Assembly: GCF_029626145.1 (NCBI RefSeq)
Contig: NZ_JARUBJ010000002.1
Location: forward strand, 3,383,501-3,447,500
Source: Micromonospora sp. WMMD961
GTDB lineage: Bacteria > Actinomycetota > Actinomycetes > Mycobacteriales > Micromonosporaceae
DNA: 64,000 nucleotides
Direction: 5' to 3'
In this document: positions 51,740 through 60,244 of the stretch, one piece after another
Layout of the letters: each line of letters starts with the position of its first letter
Numbering within the stretch: position 1 is the first letter of the stretch
Translations under genes and position numbers: made by a program
The notes under the pieces: model-generated
Databases searched by the model: none
Seen by the model: the letters and a program-made list of their open reading frames with translations, nothing else
What the model was told of the DNA's origin: nothing

Positions 51740-53047
51740 GTGATCGCAGAACTCTCCACGCGTACCAGACGGATCCTGTCGTTGTTCGTGGCCCTTGTCG
51801 TCGCGTTGACCGCCGGTGTCGCGGTCAGCGCCTCGCGATCCGCGCAGGCCGCCCCGACGTTCAAGGTCCTGGCCTTCTACAACGGCACCTGGGACGACGC
51901 GCACATCGACTTCGTCAAGGACGCCCGGGCCTGGTTCCCGCAGGCCGCAGCCCAGCACGGCTTCTCCTGGGAGGCCACCAACAACTGGGGTCTGCTGAAC
52001 ACCGCGAACCTGGCCCAGTACAAGGTCGTCATGTTCCTGGACGACGCGCCGCCCGCCGCGCAGCGGGCCGCGTTCCAGCAGTACGTGCAGAACGGCGGGG
52101 GATGGCTGGGCTTCCACGTCAGCGCGTTCACCACCAACCCGTCGAGCTGGAGCTGGTACTACAACACCTTCCTCGGCAGCGGTTCATTCCAGACCAACAC
52201 GTGGGGGCCCACCCGGGTCACGATGCGCGTCGACAACCGCACCCACGCCGCGACCCGCAACCTGCCCGCGACGTTCCCCTCGTCGATCAGCGAGTGGTAC
52301 TCCTGGAGCAACGACCTGCGGCAGAACCCCAACATCGACATCCTCGCCTCGGTCGACCCGTCCAGCTTCCCGGTCGGCACCGACCCCAACCAGTCCTGGT
52401 ACGGCGGCTACTACCCGCTCGTCTGGAGCAACCGGCAGTACAAGATGCTGTACGCCAACTTCGGCCACAACGCGATGAACTACAGCACCAAGACCGGCCT
52501 GTCGTCCACCTTCGACAGCCCGCAGCAGAACCAACTGCTGATCGACGGCCTGCACTGGCTCGCCGGCGTCAGCACCACACCCCCGACGACGCCCCCGCCG
52601 TCCGACGGCATCTCGCCGACCGCCTGGCACACGGTGGTCAACCGGGGCAGCGGCAAGTGCGTGGACGCCCGGGCCGCCGCCAGCGCGAACGGCACCGCCA
52701 TCCAGCAGTACACCTGCAACAACAGCGCCGCCCAGCAGTACCAGTTCGGGCCGACCAGCGGCGGTTTCCTGCGGGTCAACAATCGCAACAACAGCGCCCA
52801 GGTGCTCGACGTGACAAACGTGTCGACAGCCGACTCCGCGCCGATCCAGCTCTGGAACTACACCGGCGGCAACAACCAGCAGTGGCGGGCCGAATCCGAG
52901 GGTGGCGGCTACTACCGCCTGGTCAACCGGCTCAGCGGCAAGTGCCTCGACGTGCCGGGAGCGTCCACCGCGGACAGTGTCCAGCTCATCCAGTACACCT
53001 GCAACGGGACCGCCGCGCAGTCCTTCCGACTGGTGCCCCTGTCATAA
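51740..53047 (+). CDS. secreted ThuA-like protein with C-terminal ricin-type lectin domain
   Basis: 435 residues with a GTG start and a Sec signal (LSLFVALVVALTAGVAVSAS, cleavage near AQA at about 38). The ThuA/glutamine-amidotransferase-like domain (about 40-280) has FKVLAFYNGTWDDAHIDFVK, VVMFLDDAPPAAQRAAFQQY and GGGWLGFHVSAF. A TTPPTTPPPS linker joins a beta-trefoil with three QxW-type repeats (AQQYQFG, NQQWRAES, AQSFRLV) and repeated GKCVDA or GKCLDV. The lectin part should bind carbohydrate outside the cell; ThuA-like proteins are linked to trehalose use or sugar isomerisation. Confidence 0.9.
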   Translation: MIAELSTRTRRILSLFVALVVALTAGVAVSASRSAQAAPTFKVLAFYNGTWDDAHIDFVKDARAWFPQAAAQHGFSWEATNNWGLLNTANLAQYKVVMFLDDAPPAAQRAAFQQYVQNGGGWLGFHVSAFTTNPSSWSWYYNTFLGSGSFQTNTWGPTRVTMRVDNRTHAATRNLPATFPSSISEWYSWSNDLRQNPNIDILASVDPSSFPVGTDPNQSWYGGYYPLVWSNRQYKMLYANFGHNAMNYSTKTGLSSTFDSPQQNQLLIDGLHWLAGVSTTPPTTPPPSDGISPTAWHTVVNRGSGKCVDARAAASANGTAIQQYTCNNSAAQQYQFGPTSGGFLRVNNRNNSAQVLDVTNVSTADSAPIQLWNYTGGNNQQWRAESEGGGYYRLVNRLSGKCLDVPGASTADSVQLIQYTCNGTAAQSFRLVPLS

Positions 53048-53068
53048 CTCCGCTGTAGCCTCGCGGCC

Positions 53069-53530
53069 ATGGCGATTCCCGACCTGGTGCCGATCGCGCA
53101 CGAGCCCGACTACCGCACCCGCACGATCGGCCACTACGACAAGGGTCAGTTCTTCGGCTCCGTCACCGCCACCATCGAGGACGGTGCCGGAGCCGAAGAC
53201 GACTGGTACCGCCACAAGCGGTGGTACGCGGTGCTGCACCGCTTCGACGCCGACGGCACACACGTCGACTCGGACATCTGGTTCGCCGGCACCAGCGAGG
53301 ACGAGGACGCCTCCATCGACCGGGCCGAGGCACGCCTCGCCGAGTGGTTGGACGCGTTGCCCGGTCGGGAGTTCGCCGACATCGCCATCCGGCTGTTCCA
53401 GGTCGAGGTCGGCGGGCACATCTTCGGTCTGGTCGACTGGTCCCACGAGTACGACGGCGCCGACCACGCCGAATTCCTCCCCGACGACCTCGGCTTCGAC
53501 CCGCCCTGGGACGGCTGTTACGACACCTGA
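53069..53530 (+). CDS. hypothetical acidic protein
   Basis: 153 residues rich in Asp, Glu, Trp and Tyr: MAIPDLVPIAHEPDYRTRTI, GQFFGSVTATIEDG, WYRHKRWYAVLHRFDADGTH, ending LGFDPPWDGCYDT. No signal peptide or membrane segment is seen. I do not recognise a family; similar conserved hypothetical proteins occur in actinomycetes. The codon pattern and lack of overlap support a real gene. Confidence 0.8.
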   Translation: MAIPDLVPIAHEPDYRTRTIGHYDKGQFFGSVTATIEDGAGAEDDWYRHKRWYAVLHRFDADGTHVDSDIWFAGTSEDEDASIDRAEARLAEWLDALPGREFADIAIRLFQVEVGGHIFGLVDWSHEYDGADHAEFLPDDLGFDPPWDGCYDT

Positions 53531-53574
53531 GCCACCCACCGGCCCAGCCGGCCACACTCGGGCGGCGATATCCA

Positions 53575-53603
53575 TTGCGGACTCGCCGCCGCCCTCCTAC
53601 TGT
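53575..53603 (+). promoter_or_regulatory. sigma-70-type promoter upstream of rtcB leader
   Basis: TTGCGG (53575-53580), exactly 17 nt, then TACTGT (53598-53603). This would start transcription about 35 nt before a small ORF and 300 nt before rtcB. Confidence 0.5.
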
Positions 53604-53644
53604 CAGCGGTGCAAGGTCAACCGATCCACCGAAGGGAGCACGCC

Positions 53645-53770
53645 ATGTCGCGACGCGTCCGCACCGACATCGCCCGGCGACTGCTTCCTGCCGGCGGTTG
53701 TCGGCTCACCAAAGCCAGGGCCAATGCCTGTAGCCCACTGCGGGGCACCGAGCCGGGGTCGCGCGGCTGA
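53645..53770 (+). CDS. 41-codon basic leader-like ORF before rtcB
   Basis: ATG 53645 follows a good GAAGGGA ribosome site. The peptide begins MSRRVRTDIARRLLPAGGCR and is strongly basic with two cysteines. It sits between a promoter and a hairpin terminator ahead of rtcB, the layout of a leader peptide or of a small independent gene. No homologue is known to me, and it is too short for statistical support from codon use alone. Confidence 0.5.
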   Translation: MSRRVRTDIARRLLPAGGCRLTKARANACSPLRGTEPGSRG

Positions 53771-53792
53771 CGCCGACGCCGAAGCGTCCGCC

Positions 53793-53822
53793 GGCCGCCC
53801 CTCCCATCGGGATCGGGCGGCC
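53793..53822 (+). terminator. hairpin terminator or attenuator before rtcB
   Basis: GGCCGCCC (53793-53800) pairs with GGGCGGCC (53815-53822), with an inner TCCC/GGGA extension and an ATC loop. It is followed by TTCTCGT. It is a strong intrinsic-terminator shape 23 nt after the small ORF. Confidence 0.7.
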
Positions 53823-53907
53823 TTCTCGTATCCACGTATCGCTGCCGGATCACCGGCGACCGGCGCATGATCAATAACGGTCACCCGCACGACAGAAGGA
53901 AACCACC

Positions 53908-55107
53908 ATGGGATTCACCCCTCTCGCCGGCACCCGGGCCCCGGTCCGGGTCTGGACCGACCCGTACGCCATCGAGGCGCACGCCGCCACGCAACTGCGC
54001 AACATCGGCGCGCTGCCCTGGGTGCAGGGCGTCGCCGTCATGCCCGACGTGCACTTCGGTAAGGGCGCCACGGTCGGTTCGGTCATCGCGATGCGGCAGG
54101 CCGTCTCACCGGCCGCGGTCGGCGTCGACATCGGCTGCGGGATGTCGGCGGTCCGCACCTCGCTGACCGCCGCCGACCTCCCGGACGACCTGGCCGCGCT
54201 GCGTTCGGCGATCGAGGCCACCATCCCGGTCGGCTTCGCCCAGCGGCAGAACCCGGTCGACATCCGTCGGGTCCGTGGCCTGGAGCAGGCCGGCTGGGAC
54301 GACTTCTGGGGCCGGTTCGCCGGCCTGGACCGGCGGGTGGCGCAGCTGGAGACGCGGGCGCAGCGGCAGCTCGGGACGCTCGGCGGCGGCAACCACTTCA
54401 TCGAGGTCTGCCTGGAGCAGGGCGGCGCCGACGAGGACCGGGTCTGGCTGATGCTGCACTCCGGGTCGCGCAACATCGGCAAGGAACTGGCCGAGCGGCA
54501 CATCGGGGTGGCCCGGGGCCTGCCGCACAACGCCGACCTGCCCGACCGGGACCTGGCGGTGTTCCTCGCCGGCACACCGGAGATGGACGCGTACCGGCGG
54601 GATCTGTGGTGGGCGCAGGAGTACGCCCGGCGCAACCGGGCCGTCATGCTGGCCGTGCTCTGCGGTGTGGTGCGCGAGCACTTCCCGCAGGTCTCCTACG
54701 ACGAGCCCATCAGTTGCCACCACAACTACGTCTCCGAGGAGAGCTACGACGGGGTGGAGGTGCTGGTCACCCGCAAGGGAGCGATCCGGGCCGGTCGGGG
54801 TGACCTGGGCATCATCCCCGGTTCGATGGGCACCGGGTCGTACATCGTGCGGGGCCGGGGTAACCCGGACGCTTACTGCTCGGCCTCGCACGGGGCCGGG
54901 CGGCGGATGTCGCGGGCGCAGGCGAAGCGGACGTTCAGCACGGACGACCTGGCCGTGCAGACCGCCGGGGTGGAGTGCCGCAAGGACGCCGGGGTGGTCG
55001 ACGAGATCCCCGGCGCGTACAAGGACATCACCGAGGTGATGGCCCAGCAGGAGGACCTGGTCGAGGTGGTCGCGCACCTCAAGCAGGTGGTCTGCGTGAA
55101 GGGCTGA
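53908..55107 (+). CDS. rtcB: RtcB family RNA-splicing ligase
   Basis: 399 residues. RtcB landmarks: VAVMPDVHFGKGATVGSVIA, VGVDIGCGMSAVRTSL (metal-binding Asp and Cys), LGGGNHFIEVCLEQ, LMLHSGSRNIGKELAERHIG, ISCHHNYVSEESYDG, IPGSMGTGSYIVRG and SASHGAGRRMSRAQAKRTF, the last holding the His that takes GMP in E. coli RtcB. It joins 2',3'-cyclic-phosphate and 5'-OH RNA ends with GTP and Mn for RNA repair. No archease or rtcA gene is adjacent. The short form is typical of actinomycetes. A GAAGGAAA site lies before the ATG. Confidence 0.95.
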   Translation: MGFTPLAGTRAPVRVWTDPYAIEAHAATQLRNIGALPWVQGVAVMPDVHFGKGATVGSVIAMRQAVSPAAVGVDIGCGMSAVRTSLTAADLPDDLAALRSAIEATIPVGFAQRQNPVDIRRVRGLEQAGWDDFWGRFAGLDRRVAQLETRAQRQLGTLGGGNHFIEVCLEQGGADEDRVWLMLHSGSRNIGKELAERHIGVARGLPHNADLPDRDLAVFLAGTPEMDAYRRDLWWAQEYARRNRAVMLAVLCGVVREHFPQVSYDEPISCHHNYVSEESYDGVEVLVTRKGAIRAGRGDLGIIPGSMGTGSYIVRGRGNPDAYCSASHGAGRRMSRAQAKRTFSTDDLAVQTAGVECRKDAGVVDEIPGAYKDITEVMAQQEDLVEVVAHLKQVVCVKG

Positions 55108-55110
55108 CGT

Positions 55111-55141
55111 GCCGTGCGGGCCGGAGACCGGCCCGCACGGC
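55111..55141. terminator. bidirectional hairpin terminator
   Basis: GCCGTGCGGGCCGG (55111-55124), an AGA loop and its exact complement (55128-55141) form a 14-bp stem between the convergent rtcB and maleylpyruvate-isomerase-like genes. Confidence 0.8.
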
Positions 55142-55147
55142 CGCCGG

Positions 55148-55939
55148 TCAGAAGCCGGCGAAGACCCGGCGCAGGTCGTCCAGGGTCACCGGGCCGGTCA
55201 CCCGCACCCCGTCCGGGGTGTACGCGGGACCGAGCCGGCCGACCGCCAGCCGCAACCACGCCTCGGCCGGCGCGGTCAACTCGCCGTCGGGCTGCTCCGG
55301 CGCGTCGGTCAACTCGACCCGCTCGCCCAGCCGCAGCCCGTACGTCCGCTCGGGCGCGTGCAGGCGCAGCAGCAGGGTGCCCTCCCGGCCGGCCAGCTCC
55401 TGTGGCCGGCTGGTCCAGGACAGCATGCCGCCGATCTGGTCGAGCAGCAGCGCCACCGCCTCCGGCGTCACCGCGGCGAACGGGTTGAACGCCACCTCGG
55501 CATCCCACTGGTGCAGCGCGAACTCGCTGAGCCGGAAGCGGCCCGCGGTGGCCACGTCGACCGGTTCCGGCAGGAAGCCGAGGTCGATCCGCAGCGCCGC
55601 CCGGGTCTCGGCGTCCAACGCCTCGTACGCCTCGACCAGCCGCTCGTTGGCCGCGAGGAACCCGGCGGCGTGCTCGGCCGGCGACATCGCGTCCCAGCGG
55701 GCCCACACGCCGCGGTTGAAGTCCCCGTCCGGACCGGGCGCGCCGGTGCGGGCGGCTTCCAGCGCCGCGAGGTTGATCTCGGCACCGCTGCCCAGGTGGC
55801 TCAGCACCTGCGACACCTGCCACTCGCTGGCACCCGACGGGCGGAGCAGGTCGTCCTCCTTGAGGTCCCGCACGAGCGCGGCGAGCTCCTCGTGGCCCGC
55901 ACGCAGAGCGGTGAGGATCTGGTCAGCAGTGGTCGACAT
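55148..55939 (-). CDS. mycothiol-dependent maleylpyruvate isomerase family protein
   Basis: 263 residues from the ATG at 55939, with GAGGAGA upstream. The MDMPI_N four-helix domain has ADQILTALRAGHEELAALVR, SEWQVSQVLSHLGSGAEINL and FALHQWDAEVAFNPFAAVTP with His and Glu metal-ligand positions. The C-terminal SCP2-like part includes LLLRLHAPERTYGLRLGERV. These enzymes use mycothiol, the actinobacterial thiol, for isomerisations or transfers; the substrate here is unknown. Confidence 0.9.
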   Translation of the reverse strand: MSTTADQILTALRAGHEELAALVRDLKEDDLLRPSGASEWQVSQVLSHLGSGAEINLAALEAARTGAPGPDGDFNRGVWARWDAMSPAEHAAGFLAANERLVEAYEALDAETRAALRIDLGFLPEPVDVATAGRFRLSEFALHQWDAEVAFNPFAAVTPEAVALLLDQIGGMLSWTSRPQELAGREGTLLLRLHAPERTYGLRLGERVELTDAPEQPDGELTAPAEAWLRLAVGRLGPAYTPDGVRVTGPVTLDDLRRVFAGF

Positions 55940-55991
55940 GGATCTCCTCAAACGGACTTTCGACGTTGGTCGGGACGTTACCGGATGTGGC

Positions 55992-56034
55992 CCGCCGGCC
56001 GGTCCGCCCCAGGACGGGGTGGTCCGGCCGGCGG
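55992..56034 (-). terminator. hairpin terminator of MFS gene
   Basis: CCGCCGGCCGG (55992-56002) and CCGGCCGGCGG (56024-56034) form an 11-bp stem with further pairing inside, just downstream of the MFS stop on the minus strand. Confidence 0.6.
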
Positions 56035-56047
56035 CGCGTCGGTCAGC

Positions 56048-57541
56048 TCAGCCCATGTGCACGGTGCTGCCGGTCGGGATGTCCTCCTTGCGCACCTTCA
56101 CCAGGACCAGGGTGGCCAGGCCGGCGAGCACGATCAGCACCGCGCCCCAGGCGAACGCCACCCGGTAGCCGTGCACCAGTGCGTCGACCTGGTTCACCGG
56201 GTTCGGAGCCCGGCCGACCAGGTAGGCGGCGACCGCGCTGGTGTAGAAGGTGTTCAGCAAGGCGGTGCCCAGCGAGCCACCGACCTGCTGGGTGGCGTTG
56301 AGCGTCGCGCTGGCCGCGCCGGCGTCGTGCTCCGGCACCCCGACCAGTGCCAGGCTGGACAGCGGGACGAAGGTGAAGCCCAGGCCCAGGCCCAGGATGA
56401 CCTGGGCGGGCAGCAGGTGGGTGAGGAACGACGTGTTCACGTCGATCTGGGTCAGCACGAGCATGCCCACGGCGGCGAGCGCCGAACCGGCGACCATCAG
56501 CGGCTTGGCACCCAACCGGGGCATCAGCTGGCTGGCGCCGCCCGCGGCGATCAGCACACCGGCGGTGACCGGCAGCGACGCGAGCCCGGCCTCCAGGGGC
56601 TTGTACTGCAGCACCACCTGGAAGTAGAAGGTCAGGAACAGGAACGCCCCGAAGAGGCCGGCGCCGATCAGCGTCGAGGTGAGGAACGCACCGCCCCGAT
56701 TGCGGTCCAGGATGATCCGCAGCGGCAGCAGCGGGTGGCTGGAACGCATCTCGATGACCACGAAGGCAGCGAGCAGCGCCACGCCCGCGGCGATGAAGCC
56801 GAGCGTCACGGTGGCGTCCCAGCCGTCCTCGGCGGCCTTCGTGAAGCCGTAGACCAGGGAGACCAGGCCGGCGGTGACCACGATCGCGCCGGGTACGTCG
56901 TAGCGGGTGTTGCCGTGTGCCCGGCTCTCCGGCACCAGCGGGAGCGCGAAGGCGATGGCCACGGCGGCGACCGGGACGTTGACCAGCAGGCACCAGCGCC
57001 AGTCGGCGTACTCGGTGAGCACCCCGCCGAGCAGCAGACCGACCGCCGATCCACCGCCGGCGATCGCGCCGTACACCGCGAAGGCCTTGGCCCGCTCGGT
57101 GGCCTCGGTGAAAAGGACGGTGAGCAGCGCGAGCGCGGCCGGGGCGAGCAGCGCGCCAAAAGCGCCCTGCAACGCGCGGGCGGCGAAGAGCATCCCGCCG
57201 GTGGTGGCGAGGCCGCCCAGCGCGGAGGCGAGCGCGAAACCGGTCATACCGACCAGGAAGGTGCGCTTGCGCCCCCAGTAGTCGGCGATCCGGCCGCCGA
57301 GCAGCAGTAGCCCGCCGAACGCCAGCGTGTAGGCGGTGACCACCCACTGCCGGTTCGCGTCGGTGATGCCCAGGTCGACCTGGGCCTGCGGCAGCGCGAT
57401 GTTCACGATGGTGGCGTCGAGGACGACCATCAGCTGCGAGACCGCGATGACCGCCAGCGCGATCCAGCGTCGCGGGTGCGGCGCTCCTGTCGACGTCCCG
57501 GCGCCGGGCGCGCCGGGGGCGGTCGAGGTGGTTCCGGACAT
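56048..57541 (-). CDS. MFS drug exporter, DHA2 (14-TM, EmrB/QacA) type
   Basis: 497 residues with about fourteen membrane helices. DHA2 signatures are clear: LDATIVNIALPQAQVDLGIT in helix 1 (motif D1), WVVTAYTLAFGGLLLLGGRI with ADYWGRKRTFLVGM (motif A), FAARALQGAFGALLAPAALA (helix 4) and GGSAVGLLLGGVLTEYADWR (motif C). It should export drugs or cationic compounds by proton antiport. It follows the TetR gene by 35 nt on the same strand and is almost certainly cotranscribed with and repressed by it. Confidence 0.94.
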   Translation of the reverse strand: MSGTTSTAPGAPGAGTSTGAPHPRRWIALAVIAVSQLMVVLDATIVNIALPQAQVDLGITDANRQWVVTAYTLAFGGLLLLGGRIADYWGRKRTFLVGMTGFALASALGGLATTGGMLFAARALQGAFGALLAPAALALLTVLFTEATERAKAFAVYGAIAGGGSAVGLLLGGVLTEYADWRWCLLVNVPVAAVAIAFALPLVPESRAHGNTRYDVPGAIVVTAGLVSLVYGFTKAAEDGWDATVTLGFIAAGVALLAAFVVIEMRSSHPLLPLRIILDRNRGGAFLTSTLIGAGLFGAFLFLTFYFQVVLQYKPLEAGLASLPVTAGVLIAAGGASQLMPRLGAKPLMVAGSALAAVGMLVLTQIDVNTSFLTHLLPAQVILGLGLGFTFVPLSSLALVGVPEHDAGAASATLNATQQVGGSLGTALLNTFYTSAVAAYLVGRAPNPVNQVDALVHGYRVAFAWGAVLIVLAGLATLVLVKVRKEDIPTGSTVHMG

Positions 57542-57576
57542 GGTGAAGCCTTCCGTGTTGCGAATGTCTAGGGAGA

Positions 57577-58206
57577 TCAGGCCTGGGACGGGCGGTCGTG
57601 CTGGTAGCGGAGAACCGGGATCAGCACCTGGTCGACGACCTGGGTGAGGAACGCGTCGTCGGCGGGTAGGCCGTGCGCGACGATGCGGGACAGGGTGAGC
57701 GCGGGCGCCAGATCGTGGAACAACTCGCGCTCGCCGGCCTCCGGTGGGATCTCCCCCCGGGCGGCGGCACGGACCAGGATGGCGGTGCTGGCCACCCGCC
57801 CGGCCGGCAGCACCTGGTGGCGCACCAGGCGTTCCAGCTCGGGGTTGGTCCGCATCGCGAACGTCAACGCCTGCATGAGGTCGCAGTCGGCCACACAGAT
57901 CGCCGCCGTGGCGCGCAGCAACTCGATCAGGTCACCGCGCAGAGAGCCGGTGTCGGGCGGGTTGTGCACCCCCACGTGCCGGTCGCGCAGGGCGGCGACG
58001 ACCAGTTCGGCCTTGCCGTCCCAACGCCGGTAGATGGTGGCCTTGCTGACGTGGGCGCGAGCGGCGACGGAGTCGATGGTCATCCGGTCGTAGCCGACCT
58101 CGCGCAGCAGGTCGATGACGACGGCGAACAGGTCGGTGTCGGTGCAGCGTGGACCACGAGCGGCCGGCACCCCGGCACCCGCGCCCACCTGCTGACCACC
58201 CAGCAT
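57577..58206 (-). CDS. TetR/AcrR regulator of MFS exporter
   Basis: 209 residues from the ATG at 58206 with GGGGAGGG upstream; the frame is open to 58293 but unconserved. The HTH (DLFAVVIDLLREVGYDRMTI, SVAARAHVSKATIYRRWDGK) is followed by a TetR_C-type domain (LIELLRATAAICVADCDLMQ, VLPAGRVASTAILVRAAARG). It is the first gene of a regulator-exporter operon. A perfect GCGAAACG/CGTTTCGC dyad and a related CGCGAAACGA half-site (58217-58226) upstream are its likely operators. Confidence 0.92.
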   Translation of the reverse strand: MLGGQQVGAGAGVPAARGPRCTDTDLFAVVIDLLREVGYDRMTIDSVAARAHVSKATIYRRWDGKAELVVAALRDRHVGVHNPPDTGSLRGDLIELLRATAAICVADCDLMQALTFAMRTNPELERLVRHQVLPAGRVASTAILVRAAARGEIPPEAGERELFHDLAPALTLSRIVAHGLPADDAFLTQVVDQVLIPVLRYQHDRPSQA

Positions 58207-58300
58207 CCTCGAAGCCCTCCCCGCGAAACGATGTCGTACTGACACTAGTTCGCGATTGCCCGGACCCGCAGGCTTTCGTGAGTTGCGTCGCACCGGGCTG

Positions 58301-58320
58301 GCGAAACGACCACGTTTCGC
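58301..58320. promoter_or_regulatory. perfect 20-bp operator-like dyad
   Basis: GCGAAACG (58301-58308), ACCA, CGTTTCGC (58313-58320). A second CGCGAAACGA copy lies at 58217-58226, right before the TetR start. Spacing and symmetry fit TetR dimer binding. Confidence 0.65.
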
Positions 58321-58338
58321 GGGGCGTCGGTCGTGCGG

Positions 58339-59685
58339 TCAGGAGCTCAGCACCACTTCCACCTTCTTGCGGGTGCCCCAGCCGGTGCGCCAGCAGGTGG
58401 CGATGCCGTACCAGCGGATCGCCCGGAGTACGACCAGGGCGAACACCACCGCGACGGGCGTGAGGAGCCAGGTGCCCCACTGGTAGGCCGTCGACTGGTC
58501 CGAGCGCCGCACCGTCAGGTACCGGAGCGCCTGCCCGTACCCGACGATCAACGGCACCGCCACCAGCCACGGGATCGCCCGCGGATCGGGGTCGATGATC
58601 GGCGACAGGATCGCCACCGCCACGAACAGCACAGTTGCCACCACCGTGGCCGCCCAGCGCAGCAGGTGCAGCCACCACGCGATGGAGAGCAACGACAGGT
58701 ACCGGACGCGCCACCAGGTTCTGATGAAGCTGCCGCGCATCCAGCGTAGGAACATCCGGCAGAAGTGCCCGGCGTTCTCCGGCATGAGGGAGAACGCGAA
58801 CGCCGACGGCTGCTGCACGGTGCGGCCCCGCACCATGGCGAAGAGGGTGAGCAGGGAGTCGTCGGAGAAGGGCACGCGCCGGCCGAAGAACGTCTCCGTC
58901 AGATACGCCCCGAGGTTGTCGCGGACCACCGCGGCCCGGTAGGCGGCGATCGGGCCCGAGTTGACCCACACGCACCCGAACACCGACAACGACGACCGGT
59001 CGGTGAGCTGCCCGGTCACCAGCCACAGGTCGGTGAACCGGGTGAGGAAGCTGCTGCGGACGTTCGCGGCCATCACCACTCCTGCGACGGACTGCACCGC
59101 CGGATCGGCGAAGGGCTTCAACAGTTCCCGCAGGGCTTTCGGGTCCGAGATGGTGTCCGAGTCCACCGTCCAGTAGACGTCGGCTCCCGGTGTCGACCGC
59201 ACCGCGGCGGCCTGGGCGTGCCGTTTACCGGCATTGGGCTGGATGTGCCAGGCGGCGATGATGCCGTGTACGGGTGCGACGTCAAGGAACCACCGCTTGA
59301 TCGGCTGGTAGCCCTCGGTCAGCTTCGACCCGTCGTCCACCACGTAGATGGTGTTCGGTCTGCGGGTCTGGAAGATCATGGATTCGAGGCAGGCCCGCAG
59401 CGCGGCCGGATCCTCGTTGTACGCCGGCACGATACCCACCACGTGCAGAGCGTCGAGGTGCCCCTGCATCCGGTCGGTGACCACTGCGGGCTTCTCCAGG
59501 TAGGAGGTGCCGAGCTGCCAGATCAGCAGCAGGAACATGGCGGCGTACGCGAAGGTGAACCGGTGACCGCCTCCGTCGAGGGCACCGATCACGGCGAGGA
59601 CGTGATGGGCGGCCCACGCCGCCGCGGCAGCCAGGACGACTGCCGCGGCGAACAGGACACGACCCCTCGTGACGCTCGCGGTCAC
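58339..59685 (-). CDS. hyaluronan-synthase-like family 2 glycosyltransferase
   Basis: 448 residues with a GTG start that overlaps the previous stop by 4 nt (GTGA). Two N-terminal helices (about 10-30 and 44-60) precede a GT2 catalytic domain: VVGIVPAYNEDPAALRACLE, IYVVDDGSKLTEG, ADVYWTVDSDTISDPKALRE, PFSDDSLLTLFAM and FLRWMRGSFIRTWW in the place of the QxxRW motif. At least four C-terminal helices follow. This is the processive NodC/HAS-like class that polymerises and exports a polysaccharide. No other polysaccharide genes are adjacent. The overlapping LPRTG gene suggests a surface role. Confidence 0.88.
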   Translation of the reverse strand: MTASVTRGRVLFAAAVVLAAAAAWAAHHVLAVIGALDGGGHRFTFAYAAMFLLLIWQLGTSYLEKPAVVTDRMQGHLDALHVVGIVPAYNEDPAALRACLESMIFQTRRPNTIYVVDDGSKLTEGYQPIKRWFLDVAPVHGIIAAWHIQPNAGKRHAQAAAVRSTPGADVYWTVDSDTISDPKALRELLKPFADPAVQSVAGVVMAANVRSSFLTRFTDLWLVTGQLTDRSSLSVFGCVWVNSGPIAAYRAAVVRDNLGAYLTETFFGRRVPFSDDSLLTLFAMVRGRTVQQPSAFAFSLMPENAGHFCRMFLRWMRGSFIRTWWRVRYLSLLSIAWWLHLLRWAATVVATVLFVAVAILSPIIDPDPRAIPWLVAVPLIVGYGQALRYLTVRRSDQSTAYQWGTWLLTPVAVVFALVVLRAIRWYGIATCWRTGWGTRKKVEVVLSS

Positions 59686-59864
59686 TGGCCGACCGACTGC
59701 TTACGACGGAACGTCATCCGGATCATGAGGAAGCCGATGACGACGGCTGTCGCTCCGGTGATGGCGATGGTCAGCGGCAGGGGGAGGGCGTAGCTGCCGA
59801 CACCGGCCGCGCCGCCGATCGTGACGACGCCCATACCGGTACGGGGAAGGCTGCCACCGGACAT
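59682..59864 (-). CDS. 60-residue LPRTG-motif membrane protein
   Basis: From the ATG at 59864 (CGGAGAT site): MSGGSLPRTGMGVVTIGGAA, then a long hydrophobic region (about residues 24-48) and a basic end RMTFRRKQSVGQ. The LPRTG matches a sortase sorting signal (LPxTG, hydrophobic stretch, positive tail), but it lies right at the N-terminus with no signal peptide or mature domain in front. It may be a degenerate sorting signal, a membrane cofactor of the overlapping glycosyltransferase, or chance. Coupled translation with the glycosyltransferase is likely (4-nt overlap). Confidence 0.7.
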   Translation of the reverse strand: MSGGSLPRTGMGVVTIGGAAGVGSYALPLPLTIAITGATAVVIGFLMIRMTFRRKQSVGQ

Positions 59865-60244
59865 GATGAATCTCCGCTCTGTGAGGGATGGTGAAGGCTG
59901 TCGCGGCGACCGGTGCGACGTCAGTACCGCCCGGGTGCCGCAGCCCTGAACAGCGAATGTGACTGTGTGCAACGACGCGCTCACGTTTGCAAACAGAGCT
60001 GTCCCGGTCAATCTCGAAGGTCACGGGCGCGGCCGTCCGGTCCGGCCCGACGCGCCTTCCGCTAGCGGCGTGTCGGCGACGTTCGCATCGACCCCACCTC
60101 GTTTGACCTGCGCTTTCACCGCGTGACCGGCTCGGCGTCGTTGGTGGGCCCGAGAACGGGGTGCTGTCGGGTAGCCGTCAGGGCCGCACGTCGTCGTCGA
60201 TAAATGGATGACGCATCGGGTTAACAACCGCTCGGGCGGGGCGG
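59865..60244. other. intergenic region upstream of LPRTG/GT2 operon
   Basis: 380 nt with no convincing gene. It must hold the promoter of the leftward LPRTG-GT2 operon. GTTTGCAAAC (59985-59994) is a perfect palindrome, and a related GTGTGCAACG lies at 59966-59975; a TTGACC hexamer on the minus strand is near 60008. These are candidate regulatory sites only. Confidence 0.4.
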
